From contig JAVSML010000030.1 of assembly GCA_038503035.1 (NCBI GenBank), forward strand, positions 744,001 through 808,000: a stretch of DNA of 64,000 nucleotides, read 5' to 3'. The notes under the pieces were generated by a model. That model saw only the letters and a list, made by a program, of their open reading frames with translations. It was not told where the DNA came from and did not search any database. The position numbers and the translations under genes are program-made. This document shows positions 22,001 to 32,380 of the stretch, piece by piece. How positions within the stretch are numbered: the first letter of the stretch is position 1; each line of letters opens with the position of its first letter. The DNA is from Crocodylus rhombifer. Lineage: Eukaryota; Chordata; Crocodylia; Crocodylidae.

Positions 22001-24058
22001 GGCACTGGCTGGAGACAGATGTAGTGTGGGCAGGTGTTTCACATGCTTTGCTCATGCAGGTCTGCCAATGTATCTCGTATCCCTGCCACTTTGATCCTAT
22101 ACCCGACAACCTTAGAGCTGAGATTGTCAATCAAATCAATTCCTGCCAAACCTTTTGGTGGCTTTTGAAGGGCAGTTCAAAAGTGCAAAGAAGAATCTGG
22201 ACTTTCTGTTATAAAACCAAAGCAAATAGATGCTTCAGACTCTGGAAGTGTGCTCATCACTGCTGTGTGCACCACTCTAACCCGTACGCATCTAAGAAAT
22301 TCTGCTGCAAATCCTAACATTTCAAATGACTCCTAATTGAAGGTTTCTCTCCCTCCTCTCTTTGTGGTAACCCCTTATTTTCTGTAAATGGTTATAAACA
22401 TGGAACCATAGATCCCCTGCAACTGGGTGCCCATTAGCTGAATCTTTTAACCCTTTAAGGCAGAGAATTTGGACCCATTCATGTTTTGTGCATCATTGAG
22501 TGCACAGGTCACATTTTTCCTATGTGTCTGTCTATCATAGAGGAGGATGGAAAAGCTTCAGAATCTCTTTGCCCTGGATTATGAATTTTTCCTTGTAGGC
22601 TCACTCTACTTATCTATTTCAAAAATTCCTGACACATCATTAGTACAACTGCAATCCAAATTATAATCTTTCCTCTTCTCTCATATTAACTCAGTGTCCC
22701 AGTATCTGCTATGAATAGTCCTGTTAGGGCTCAGTCATGTGCAGGTGGCATCTTGATTTTCTAAACAACTCTAAAAATCCTTTGCATTGTCTGAAATGAT
22801 GTCATAGGACCTTCTTGGTCCTTGTATGAAAGACTGGGCCATGTTGTACAGACCTAAAGGATTCATCTGGCTAAAGAGAAAGAGAAACCTTGTTTGTACT
22901 TGGGTAGTGTATGCTGAAACAGATCTTTCTGAGACTTGTGGCTTGGGGAGTTGTAGTAGTTCACTGCTGAACTGCAGCCCCTTTAGTTATGATGTCTTAA
23001 ATGAACTCATAGTCTACTGTCATAGTCACAGATAGTCTATTGATAATATCACCAGAGACCCAGTTCAGCTTTTTAACTTACTCTACACTAATACCAGATT
23101 AAACAAGTTCAGCTATACACTTAAAATTACTCCCACCATGAAGTATTTTAGCCTCTATCTAAAGCCCACTGAAATGAGAAGTTTTCTATTGACTTCAGTG
23201 TGATTTGGATCATTTTCTTTGTTGCCTCTTCCCCCATTTCTGCATTGTCAAGGAAAATCCTATGTACAGAAAAGGTTGTTCTGTAATTCAATTATCTATT
23301 ATCTTGAGACTTTTTCAAATAGAAATCCTATTTCTTCAGAGCCCGCCTGAGCTGCCCTTCCTCACTACCTAACCTTCTGGCATAGTCAGGACATGAAAAT
23401 CCCTCCCTTCAATGGTCACACATGTCATTTCAAGATGTATTTTCTCCTCACCTACCTTGGTTCCAAAAATGCCTTATCCATACCCTTTCAATCTATGCCC
23501 TTTCTTATGTAGCCATATCAAGCCAAGTCTGCTCATGTAAAGTTTTCACGAGTGAATGAGCTCAGGGAGTCTACTGATGTGTTCAGTTGGGGGTAGGGCT
23601 CTCTGAGGCTATTGGCAGCAATTCAGTTGACAACCAGCTGCAGAAAGCTTTAAAGGACAGTGCTGCACAGAAAAATGAAAATTGTTGATTGAGGACATAT
23701 TGCCCTTGATTGAATAGTGAGGAACCTGCTGGCAGGAAAACAGAGATTTGAGAAATAAAAAAGGTTTTTCCACTTTCCCAGCTGTAGATCAGCCCCTAAA
23801 TTGTCAGTCCTCAGTCACTGAAGACAGTCAGTGGTGTATGTGCTTGATTAGCCATGGGCTCACAAAAAACTGCTGGCTTGTAGAGACATTTTTCACCATA
23901 AGGAAATGTTTGCCTTTGGCTCAATGAGTACAAAATGTCATGAGAAGAGTAACCTGGAAGCTCCCTCTGAAAGGCCAATTGCAGGAATCTCCATGAAAGG
24001 CTCTGTGGACTGACATATTTAGTACCTAGACTATGGAAGCCACATCCATGAGCTTGCT
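19055..24058. other. Long unassigned stretch
   Basis: AT-rich DNA with scattered 60-100-codon frames. Frames at 21783-22094 (plus), 22024-22317 (plus) and 23811-24098 (minus) were inspected; acceptor-like tracts exist near some but no domain was recognised. No repeat ends were recognised. Confidence 0.4.
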
Positions 24059-24088
24059 CAGATCGAGCCACCACTGAGATGATATCCA
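24059..24088. repeat. 30-bp exact repeat, copy 1
   Basis: Identical over all 30 bases to 25682-25711 in the same orientation. The flanks on both sides are unrelated. Confidence 0.9.
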
Positions 24089-25560
24089 TCCCCCCCACGC
24101 ATTCAAAAATAGGAGCCTTGACTTTAATTTTTGTAGGACAAAATAGTCACGTGTGATTGTGCCACAGTGTGTGCTATTAGGAAGGCAGCTTCTACAAGAC
24201 TATCATTTCTGCTTTCATTCAGCTCACTGACAGAACTAGTATGGGGAATTCAAACATGCAAACCCTGAAAATGGCTGAAAATTTATGAGACGGAATGGAC
24301 CCTTGACTCTGTCCCCAGTGCATGGGTTTATACAACTAAGCCAATGCAGAAAGCATATGAACTCCAGTTGCCATGGGCTAATCGTAGATTATTACCATCT
24401 CTGGGGAAAACTCGCAGAGCTACAAAATTGTTTTATAAGGTGAGCTTTAGAAGAGAAATAGAAATAAGAAATCATAAATAACGTAGAGAATGAAGTTGAA
24501 TGTTATTTCCTGCTTTATGTTATTTACAATACAAGGGACTAGAGACTGGCTGATTTCTGATTTTGCTACTGGACATATGAAATATGTCATTGTTATGCTC
24601 TAAACTCCCATCCATGCTATTCAGGTAGTGAGAGAAAATTGTTCCTGTCAGGGCACACAATTATGTTAGTTTGTTTAGCACCTAGCTGAATATGGCCCCA
24701 TCTCAGCTAGGATATATAGTCACACTATAATATAAATAACAACCCCACCATAACACATCACTACAGTTGTTGTGTGGATCCCCCTCACCCCCTTGCTGGC
24801 AGTGTGATGGGCCGAGGAAAAGGTCTTGAAGCCTGAGTCCCACCCGAAGACGAGATATGTTGACAAAGGAATTAAGATATCTTGTATGGAGGAAATGCTG
24901 AACTTCAGCACAGGCCCCAACTGTCAATCTGTCAACTTCCCTGAGCACTACAATTTGTTATTTTTAAATAGCTGTTAGTAACATATTGACATTTTGAATA
25001 CTTCAGCCACACCGTGAAGTGTGTGCATTGTTTTTTTGCCTAATGCTGAACTGTTTTGAATTCTGAAATGCAAACCTTTCCCCTAAAAATCTTGCTCTGC
25101 AAGCTAGCTAAGTTCCCGTCAAAAAAGGAGAGTTTACTGTTGAGTAGGAATATAACACAGATATACATATACTCGTGAAATATCACATGCATTGTTTCTG
25201 CCTACCTATTAGAGAAAGCAGGGGTTTACATGTTTGAATCCCAATACTTTTTCTTTCACTGAACTGCAGATTACAGTGTTCTTAGAGTTCAATTCTACAA
25301 TAGTTAAAAGATTTTTTTTTCCTGCCTCAAGAAAAAGAAGAAAAAACTCCCCCAACCAACAGAAAAAGGAATTTAACCTCACATCCTCACTCTGAAATTA
25401 GCTCTATTGTCAAAAGATGACAGCTGTATCCTGATTTCAAGAATTTCATGTTGGAATAAAACAGCATTTTTGAAACCATTGTGTTACTTCAAACAGATCC
25501 ATAATGGTCCCTCAGCAAACCATTTTCAGAAGACTTGTGTAAGTAAGATAAAAAGACACC
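24089..25560. other. Unassigned AT-rich DNA
   Basis: No exon or repeat was recognised; the frame at 24703-24948 (minus) has no motif. Confidence 0.4.
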
Positions 25561-25681
25561 ATTTCTGAAGAGATGCATTCATGTGCTAGGTCAGAGTGCT
25601 CTTTCCATGTTGTTCATTCCCAGTCGAATTTCCTAATAGCCTATCTCCTCAGCTAACAGATGCCCAGCCTCATGTCGGAAC

Positions 25682-25711
25682 CAGATCGAGCCACCACTGA
25701 GATGATATCCA
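25682..25711. repeat. 30-bp exact repeat, copy 2
   Basis: Exact partner of 24059-24088, 1.6 kb away, same orientation. It lies within the candidate regulatory island. Confidence 0.9.
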
Positions 25712-26077
25712 GCTCCTTTCTTATTGAGCCGTTTCCCTAGCAGATGGTGCAATGCTGCAGGCACACTCCTTCCTGTTAATTACCAGCCTTAGCTACAGAT
25801 GGAAATGTCAGTCAGCCTCACAGGTCCTGGTTCCTGCCATTGCCTCAGTCCATAGCCCTCTACCTAGGCAAGATGCTGCCAACACACACCATGTGTTTTG
25901 TGACTGCTGACTAGGCAGGCAACAAAAAACAACTCACTTCATGAATATTCATGGAGGAATGTTTAGAGTTCTGTTCATCTGCAAAGCTTATAGATCTGCT
26001 TAAAGGAGATTGCACCTTCCTAAGAGCCCCATGCCCCTTGTTTTACTATAGTGTGGATATGTGAGTTATCAAAGTAT

Positions 26078-26091
26078 GTTGCTATGGTAAC
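26078..26091. promoter_or_regulatory. RFX X-box
   Basis: GTTGCTATGGTAAC fits the RFX-family consensus GTNRCC/TN(0-3)RGYAAC and is nearly palindromic. RFX factors act at promoters and enhancers of ciliary and MHC class II genes; use here is inferred. Confidence 0.5.
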
Positions 26092-26460
26092 ATATAAAGG
26101 ACCATTAAACGCCTGCCATTTGGAGACTTCTATAGGCGCATCAATTTCTGACTGACATTCTTCCTCTACCTTAAGTGCTGTTTAATTATTCTTGTCCTGC
26201 AATAACAGACCAATAGTCACCAAGCTGAACTGATTAGCTAATAACTGTTGATTTTCATTAAACCCTGATTATCTCATTAGCCTATAAGTAACAAATATGA
26301 ATTCCTCAATCTTTCCTGGTATTTCAACATACTACATCCAGATAAATACATTTCAGCGTAACCATTTTATATTCATTAAGCTACTTTAGTTCCATGACTG
26401 TGGAAAGACTGTTAATAATCTAAACTGCAGGTTTTTTATTAGTATTTATGGATGCAAGTT

Positions 26461-27108
26461 TGAGCTGGAAGATTAGGGGGGAAACCCCACCATGCATTTT
26501 CACTGAAGGTAATTCATTCCCTATGTAAGCATACATATGCAATTATTAAAAATAGCAGTATGGTTCAGTGCATGACACTAATATTAATCATATCTTTTGA
26601 CTCAAGGCCAATCATAGAGCTCCTGAGTTTAATGTGCTCTAAAACAGAAAATTAGAAATACAGTTCAGGCTAGGACTGTTTTCCTTAAAAAAAAAAAAAA
26701 AAAAAACTTCTGAGGAGTTTATTATATTTACAGAAGGCAAAACAAGCATGTGTACAATGTGCATAAAGTGGAGGATTTTTTTACAAAAAATATTTTTAAT
26801 CCACGCTCAGCTGAGTGTTGACAATGTTGCTGTCAGCACTGTGGTACTGTACCGTGACAAACACCTTAAAAATACCTGAGAAAATGAGTTCTAACTAGTG
26901 CTTCAAAACAATTGCATGTGAAAAAGAAAAAAAGGTCATTTTCTTTTCCTTTGAAATAAAGCCTATTTTAAGGGCATTGATTCGTTTCTGAAAAATCACT
27001 AGTTTTCTTTCTCTGTGGAGGACAGATTGTGGGCTAAATCTCATTTCACCTTTACATGTTTAAGTGACACTTCCGTAGCGGCTTAACTACTATTTGTGGC
27101 ACCTTCTG
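26461..27108. other. Unassigned DNA with A20 run
   Basis: Includes a 20-A homopolymer at 26687-26706. It has no preceding SINE or LINE text, so its source is unclear. Confidence 0.5.
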
Positions 27109-27474
27109 GGCCATGTCCAGACGAACGCTGCTATGAGGTTTGTGGTGCCGCAAACACGACTGCAGTGCTACACACTGCACATTTAGATGTTCTCTGCATT
27201 GCAAGGGCACGCTGCCCATTCATGGACTGCTCTGCTTTTTTCCCCATGGGTTTTTTTGACCTCTGGATACCCAGGACACTTCCAGGATCCCAGGTAGCTG
27301 CTGGGGGGCAGCCCAGTACTGGCTCCAGCCTCCCTTATCCCTCCCAGGGTAACTTGCCACCCACCAAAGCATCTGCGGCACAAGCATTCCCTGGGGACAA
27401 GTAACAGCAGCTCAAGGTGTGCTGCCACTACTTGTCCCCAGGGAATCAAATATCTGCTGTCATCTGGATGCGGC
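27109..27474. mobile_element. MITE of the GGCCATGTCCAGAC-ended family
   Basis: Left end GGCCATGTCCAGACGA; right end TCATCTGGATGCGGC, whose reverse complement is GCCGCATCCAGATGA. The interior is homologous to 5834-6225. A shorter internal inverted repeat (CATTCCCTGGGGACAAGTA near 27390 against TACTTGTCCCCAGGGAAT near 27430) sits close to the right end. Frames across it are not genes. Confidence 0.8.
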
Positions 27475-27544
27475 TTTAGATTCTGTTTTCACCTGTGGTA
27501 GAATAGGTTAGCCCAGGTGCATGCATACCAGCTGGAAACAGAAC

Positions 27545-27685
27545 AGAAGTGAATGAGAAGGAGTGTCTCCCCCCACCCGACTTTAGGCCAATACTTCGTG
27601 CTTTAGACCACCGTTACTCAGAGGAGGTTTGGACCTGTGTCTCCTGCCTGCAAAGTGCTCTAAACACCAGGCCCTGGGTAAATCA
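27545..27685 (-). mobile_element. SINE-head-like fragment, antisense
   Basis: TTGGACCTGTGTCTCCTGCCTGC followed by AAGTGCTCTAAACACCAGGC is the inverted tRNA-like head seen in MIR-type SINEs. Only about 100 bp are recognisable, and the CORE part is unclear. Confidence 0.45.
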
Positions 27686-27695
27686 TTATCCAAAG

Positions 27696-28069
27696 CAGGT
27701 CTACACAACTTCTAAGTGGCCAGGGGCTGCACTCCACCCAGGGCAGTGCTAGCTGGGTCTCTGCACTTTTGGGCTACACATTATGCAGACTTCTACCCCA
27801 CTGCACTCTAGGCCTACAGCAGTTTCCCCCTCCTCTTCCCTGCCCCCATCCCTTTTCCTGCACTGAGTGCCTACCCAATCCCAGGCTCACACTCAACTCC
27901 TCACGCCATCCCACTGGAGTGGGCACAGACAGGAGAAGCCAAAGAAGGGAGGTAGAGCAATAGCAGGCAGAGAAATGTAGGGAGCAGAACATGGCTGGAA
28001 GCTTGGGTGCTGCAGCTTAATATCTTGCAGGCTGCATGCAGTCCGTGGGAAGATAATTGGACAGCCCTG
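27696..28069. mobile_element. hAT-like MITE (CAGGKCTRYMCAA ends)
   Basis: Left end CAGGTCTACACAACTTCTAAG; right end GGGAAGATAATTGGACAGCCCTG, whose reverse complement starts CAGGGCTGTCCAATTATC. Flanking octamers ATCCAAAG (27688-27695) and AACCAGAT (28070-28077) agree at 5 of 8 positions, compatible with a decayed 8-bp hAT target duplication. Interior is GC-rich and has no coding capacity. It sits just beside the SINE fragment. Confidence 0.65.
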
Positions 28070-28077
28070 AACCAGAT

Positions 28078-29110
28078 TATGCTTTAGCTCTACTCTTCCA
28101 GCTGGCCAAGTGCAGAGGGGACATACGTGGAACACAGAGTAGAACTCACCCAGGGTGTTTCAGCTCCTGTGCTGCAGGGAGGGTCCTTGGGTTTGGTCCC
28201 TGCTCACAGTTTGCAGTTGTGCAGAAGCTTTCCCATTCCCAGTTATCCAAAGAGTATTAAATGCAAAGTGCAGAAAAGCCATTGGGGAGCCAGGAACATG
28301 CTGTTTGTTTTCAACCATTTATTTTAATCCTAGAATCCTACAAAATCTAAACAAAATCACCCATAAGATATCATCCAATAAACCATAACTTTGCATCTTA
28401 TTTATTTTAATAAGGCATGTACTTATATCAGTAAAAAGTTATCTAACATATATGATTCCCAAAAAACCGCAATCAGCAAAACTGGAACATTAGAACTGGA
28501 TGACACTAAATGATTCCATTTTTGAGGTTCCTAAAATTACATCCCCTTGGCTGAACAACAGTCACAGAACAATGCACTGGTGTACTGAAATACTGTCTGA
28601 CTTAATGGAAGCTGCCACACTGCCATTGTTTGAAATTGTTTATGTTGCAAACAAGTGAGACTGTGCCTTTGAGAACATCACAACGTGCTGCAGTCATATA
28701 CCCTTTCAAAGCTTACACATTTATAAGAAACTGTGTGATGTGATCTCTTACAAAAATGTGGTAAAATTCTACTTGTACTGTTTAGTGTCTCTCTGGGCAG
28801 AACACTACAAAGACTTTGCAATGAGAGTTAGGGAACTTTAATATAGAATATGGCTATAATATTTAATATTATAATATTTAATTATCATAATGAGCTGTTC
28901 TCCATATGAGTATATTTAATAGTAAGTGTGAGAGCTTATACTGTTATTATGTCTTATAGACACTTCACTTGAACATCAACACCTGAAAAATCATGAAAGG
29001 AAGAGAAGTTAACAAGAAATTTACTAGTTAAATAAGGTATAGATTTTCCATCCATCCCGTATTTCTCAGGAGTGTCCTATATTCAGTAGCAAGTTATACT
29101 TAAAAAGTAT
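28078..29110. other. Unassigned DNA
   Basis: GC-moderate to 28260, then AT-rich. No gene or repeat recognised; a cluster of TATAATATTTAATATTATAAT near 28855-28885 is simply AT-rich palindromic text. Confidence 0.4.
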
Positions 29111-29111
29111 T

Positions 29112-29560
29112 TATAGGACTATTGAGCCTAGCAACGTCAAAGATATGCTGCATGGGTTGGATATGACCCATGGAGCCCACCCATCTGACCTGTGGTGCTG
29201 CCTGTTGCTCTTGGACTGGCTGTCCACCCTGATTACGGCATGAACTAGCTCAGCTTTGTGAGGTGCATGAGGCTGGACATATCACATGTGCTTCATGTCA
29301 CATGGGGCCAGTCCTGGATGTATTCTGCACATGGTGCTCATGCCAGGCTGGCCCTGTGTACTGGATGATCCAGTCCGTAGACCATGAACCAGTGTGTGGG
29401 GCTAATCCAGTGTGGGTGCCACATGCAATATGTGCCCTGAACCAGTCCTGCAGCCCTCATACAATGCATATCCTGAGCCAGCCCCACAAGACTGGGACTG
29501 GCACATACTGCATGCAGTATGTGTAGTGCAGCCAGTACATGTGCTGCACACAACATACAA
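29112..29560. mobile_element. hAT-like relic with degenerate internal tandem repeats
   Basis: Starts AGCAACGTCAAAGATATGCTGCATGGG, comparable to CAGGGGTGTCAAA-type hAT ends followed by the usual 'ggatatgacccatgg' subterminal word. The remainder repeats variants of TGG..CACATGYTGCATGCAGTATGTG and GGAC/CCAGTCCTG with irregular 30-45-bp spacing. The right terminus was not found. The multi-frame ORFs here reflect the repeats. Confidence 0.5.
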
Positions 29561-30164
29561 GACTTGCTCCCCCCCGTCTCCATTTAATACCCTTGCTTTA
29601 TCAAAGTGCCATGCTTCTTCTGTGATATAACAAAATATCATATTCCAATATTGTCACATGGCATGAGAACATTCTGAGTTATCCTAAATCATGATGCTTT
29701 GTAATAGTAAAATGCTTTTTCTAAAATAACTCTTTTCTAATGCATAAGAAACATATCCTCTTGAGGGAATCAAAACACAACTTTGTATAATATGCCACTG
29801 TAGCATGGTATGCTAGTAGGATCTGCTGTATGAATCAGTTATTTGTACTGTTGATTATTTGATAGGGATAGACAGTGAAATATGACAAATCGCTGTCACA
29901 GTATCAATATAGCACACATACTGCAACACTTTACTATTTTAACTCAAATTGACCAATTAACACTGTTACAGAGTGACCCAAGTAAAAATGCTGAAAAATA
30001 ATGAATGCACAAGAATAGGAGCACCCCCCAAGATGTCTCCAAGTCTCGCTCACATTTCATTTACTCACCTGACTAGTCCTTCGGAGTAAATGGACTACCT
30101 GCATGAATGAGTAATCACCAACACAGTCAGACTTCCTCCATGTTATGCTTTCTATTGCAACAAT
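29561..30164. other. Unassigned AT-rich DNA
   Basis: Nothing recognised before the CR1 boundary. Confidence 0.45.
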
Positions 30165-31620
30165 ACAATAGAATTGGTGTAGCGCCTGAAGACTGGAAGA
30201 AGGCCAATGTGGTGCCTATCTTCAAGAAAGGGAGGAAAGTGGATCCAGCAAACTACAGGCCCATCAGCCTGACCTCTATCCCAGGGAAGGTCTTAGAAAA
30301 AATCATCAAAGAGGCCATCCTCAATGGACTGGCCAATGGCAACATCTTGAGGGATAGCCAGCATGGGTTTGTTGTGGGTAGGTCTTGCTTGACCAATCTC
30401 ATTTCCTCTTACAAGCAGATGACCTATCACCTGGACAAGGGAGAGGAGATTAATGTCGTATATCTTGACTTCAACAAAGCCCTTGATCTGTTATCCCATG
30501 ATCACCTCTTGGCAAAACTGGCCAACTGTGGCCTTGGGTCCACCATGATCTACTGGCTGGGGAATTGGTTCCGTGGTCAGACCCAGAGGGTGGTGGTTGA
30601 CAGAAGTCAATCATCATGGTGCACTGTGACCAGTGGGGTCCCTCAAGGCTCTGTCCTTGGACCCATATTGTTCAACATCTTCATTAGTGATGTGGACATT
30701 GGAGTCAGAAGTGGACTGGCCAAGTTCGCCGATGACACCAAACTTTGGGTTAAAGCATCCACACCTGAGGACAGGAAGGTGATCCAGGCAGATCTTGACA
30801 GGCTCAGGAAATGGGCAGATGAGAACCTGATGGTGTTTAACACTGAAAAATGCAAGGTTCTCCACCTTGGGAGGAAAAACCTGCAGCATGCTTATAGGCT
30901 CGGCAGTGCTATGCTGTCTAGCACTACAGATGAAAGGGACTTGGGGGCAATAATGGACCATAAGATGAACATGAGCCTTTAATGTGATGCTGAGGCTAGT
31001 AAAGTGAGCAAAATGCTGGCTTGCATCCATAGATGCTTCTCAAGCAAATCCCGGGACATTATTCTCCCATTATACTTGGTCTCGGTGAGGCTGTAGCTGG
31101 AGTACAGTGTCCAGGTTTGGGCTCCACAATTCAAAAAAGGATGTGGAAAAGCTTGAGGGAGTTCAGAGGAGAGCCACGTGCATGATCAGGGGTCAGGAAA
31201 ACAGACTTTATGATGAGAGACTAAGAACCATGGGACTCCTCAGCCTGGAAAAGCGCAGGCTTGGGGTGATCTGGTGGCCACCTATAAGTTTATCAGGGGT
31301 GCTCATCAGGATCTGTGGGAATGTCTGTTCACCAGAGCACCACAAGGGATGACAAGATCAAATGGTCACAAACTCTGCCATGACCAATTCAGGCTGGACA
31401 TAAGGAAGAATTTCTTTACTGTCTGAACCCCCAAGGTCTGGAACAGTCTGCCATCAGAGGTGGTTCAAGCACCTACTCTGAATGCCTTCATGAAAACATT
31501 GGATGTTAATCTTGCTGGGATCCTGTGACCAGCTGACTTCCTGCCCCTGAGCAGAGGGCTGAACTGAATGATCTTCTGAGGTCCCTTTCAGCTCTAATGT
31601 CTGTGCAATCTGTGAAATAC
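30165..31620 (+). mobile_element. CR1 LINE, 5'-truncated, reverse-transcriptase to 3' end
   Basis: The frame from about 30172 encodes the CR1 ORF2 reverse transcriptase. Seen in order: [62 protein letters not shown], and the catalytic FADD at 30725-30736. RT copies the element's RNA at the nicked target by target-primed reverse transcription. The frame is dead: CAA-to-TAA at 30980-30982, CAG-to-TAG at 31094-31096, and a +1 shift near 31140 in the FKKD-equivalent. The C-terminal region and 3' UTR continue to about 31618 (GATCTTCTGAGGTCCC..AATGTCTGTG). The apparent start codon at 30107 belongs to flanking DNA. Homology begins abruptly near 30170, so the copy is 5'-truncated and lacks the endonuclease. 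Confidence 0.92.
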
Positions 31621-31749
31621 CAGTTTGCATTTCTCAGTCTGTGTGTGTCTTTGTGTAACTTGACTTCATACTCCCTGGCATCCTGATGAGAATGAAGCTA
31701 GGATAACACTGCAAGGTCAGGGAAAATCAGACAAAGATACATACATGCT

Positions 31750-32380
31750 TAAGTATATGTGGGTGGTGATGACATCCTGGCCATTAAGATTGCTGTATTT
31801 TGCTCAAATCTGAGATAATCACCCCAATTACCATGGTGGGGATGGGGGAAGCCTCATCCTAGATTTGATTACCAGCCAGGGCAGGGAGTATCTCAATTCT
31901 GGTTTCAGCTCTAAACTTGAGGCTGAAGCCAGAATAGAGTCTCCTTCTGCCCCAGGAAGAAGTGACTGGTGCAGTGGGGGACAGGGCATTTAGTAGGGTG
32001 AGCATGGGGGAGACTACACAGCCTCCTCCCCTGATGCCTGCTTCCTCCTCTCCCTGGTCATTTGCACCTCCTCCCCCCTGCCCTTCTGTTTGTCTTCAGT
32101 TTTGACCCAACTGTCCCAGAGCTGCCACTGCTGCATCTCCCTGGCTGGGCCAGGGCATGGGCTGCTGCCCCTGCTGCCTGTTCTGGATCCAGAGCCAGGG
32201 CTGCCCAGAAGGTAAGTTATGGGGAGGAGCAATGGGTGAGGAAGTAGGTGTAGGCAGTGGGAGAAGGGAGGGGTGGGGAGGTGAGGCGGGTGAGGGGTAG
32301 GGGCAGATACCAGTCACAGGTACAGGGGGCAAGGTGCAGGCAGGGGAGGCAAGGGGCAGGGGAGCAATGAAGAAATGTAG
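31750..32380. other. GC-rich block, probable unclassified transposon interior
   Basis: C-rich then G-rich on the plus strand, with a crude inverted symmetry around 32150 (CTCCTCCCC.. on the left, GGGGAGG.. on the right), as in the foldback elements elsewhere in the window. No terminal repeats were recognised. Confidence 0.4.

Larger units (their letters stand above)
25560..26460. promoter_or_regulatory. Candidate conserved non-coding regulatory island
   Basis: A non-repetitive stretch unusually rich in recognisable factor sites: the palindrome ATGAATATTCAT at 25941-25952 (POU-type), an RFX X-box at 26078-26091, and several TAATTA/CATTAAA-type homeodomain words between 26100 and 26400 (for example AACTGATTAGCTAATAAC). 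It has no open frame of note. The call rests on site density only; conservation cannot be judged here. Confidence 0.3.

Noticed and set aside
22760..22870. Minus-strand frame after GTTTCTCTTTCTCTTTAG
   Set aside because: Two frames are open at once, no convincing donor, no recognised domain.
23811..24098. 95-codon minus-strand frame
   Set aside because: No motif or splice context; it contains the 30-bp repeat copy, which argues against a conserved exon.
32062..32332. CpG-island-like promoter
   Set aside because: GC-rich but poor in CpG, with a strand-bias flip typical of a repeat core; no exon or TATA nearby.
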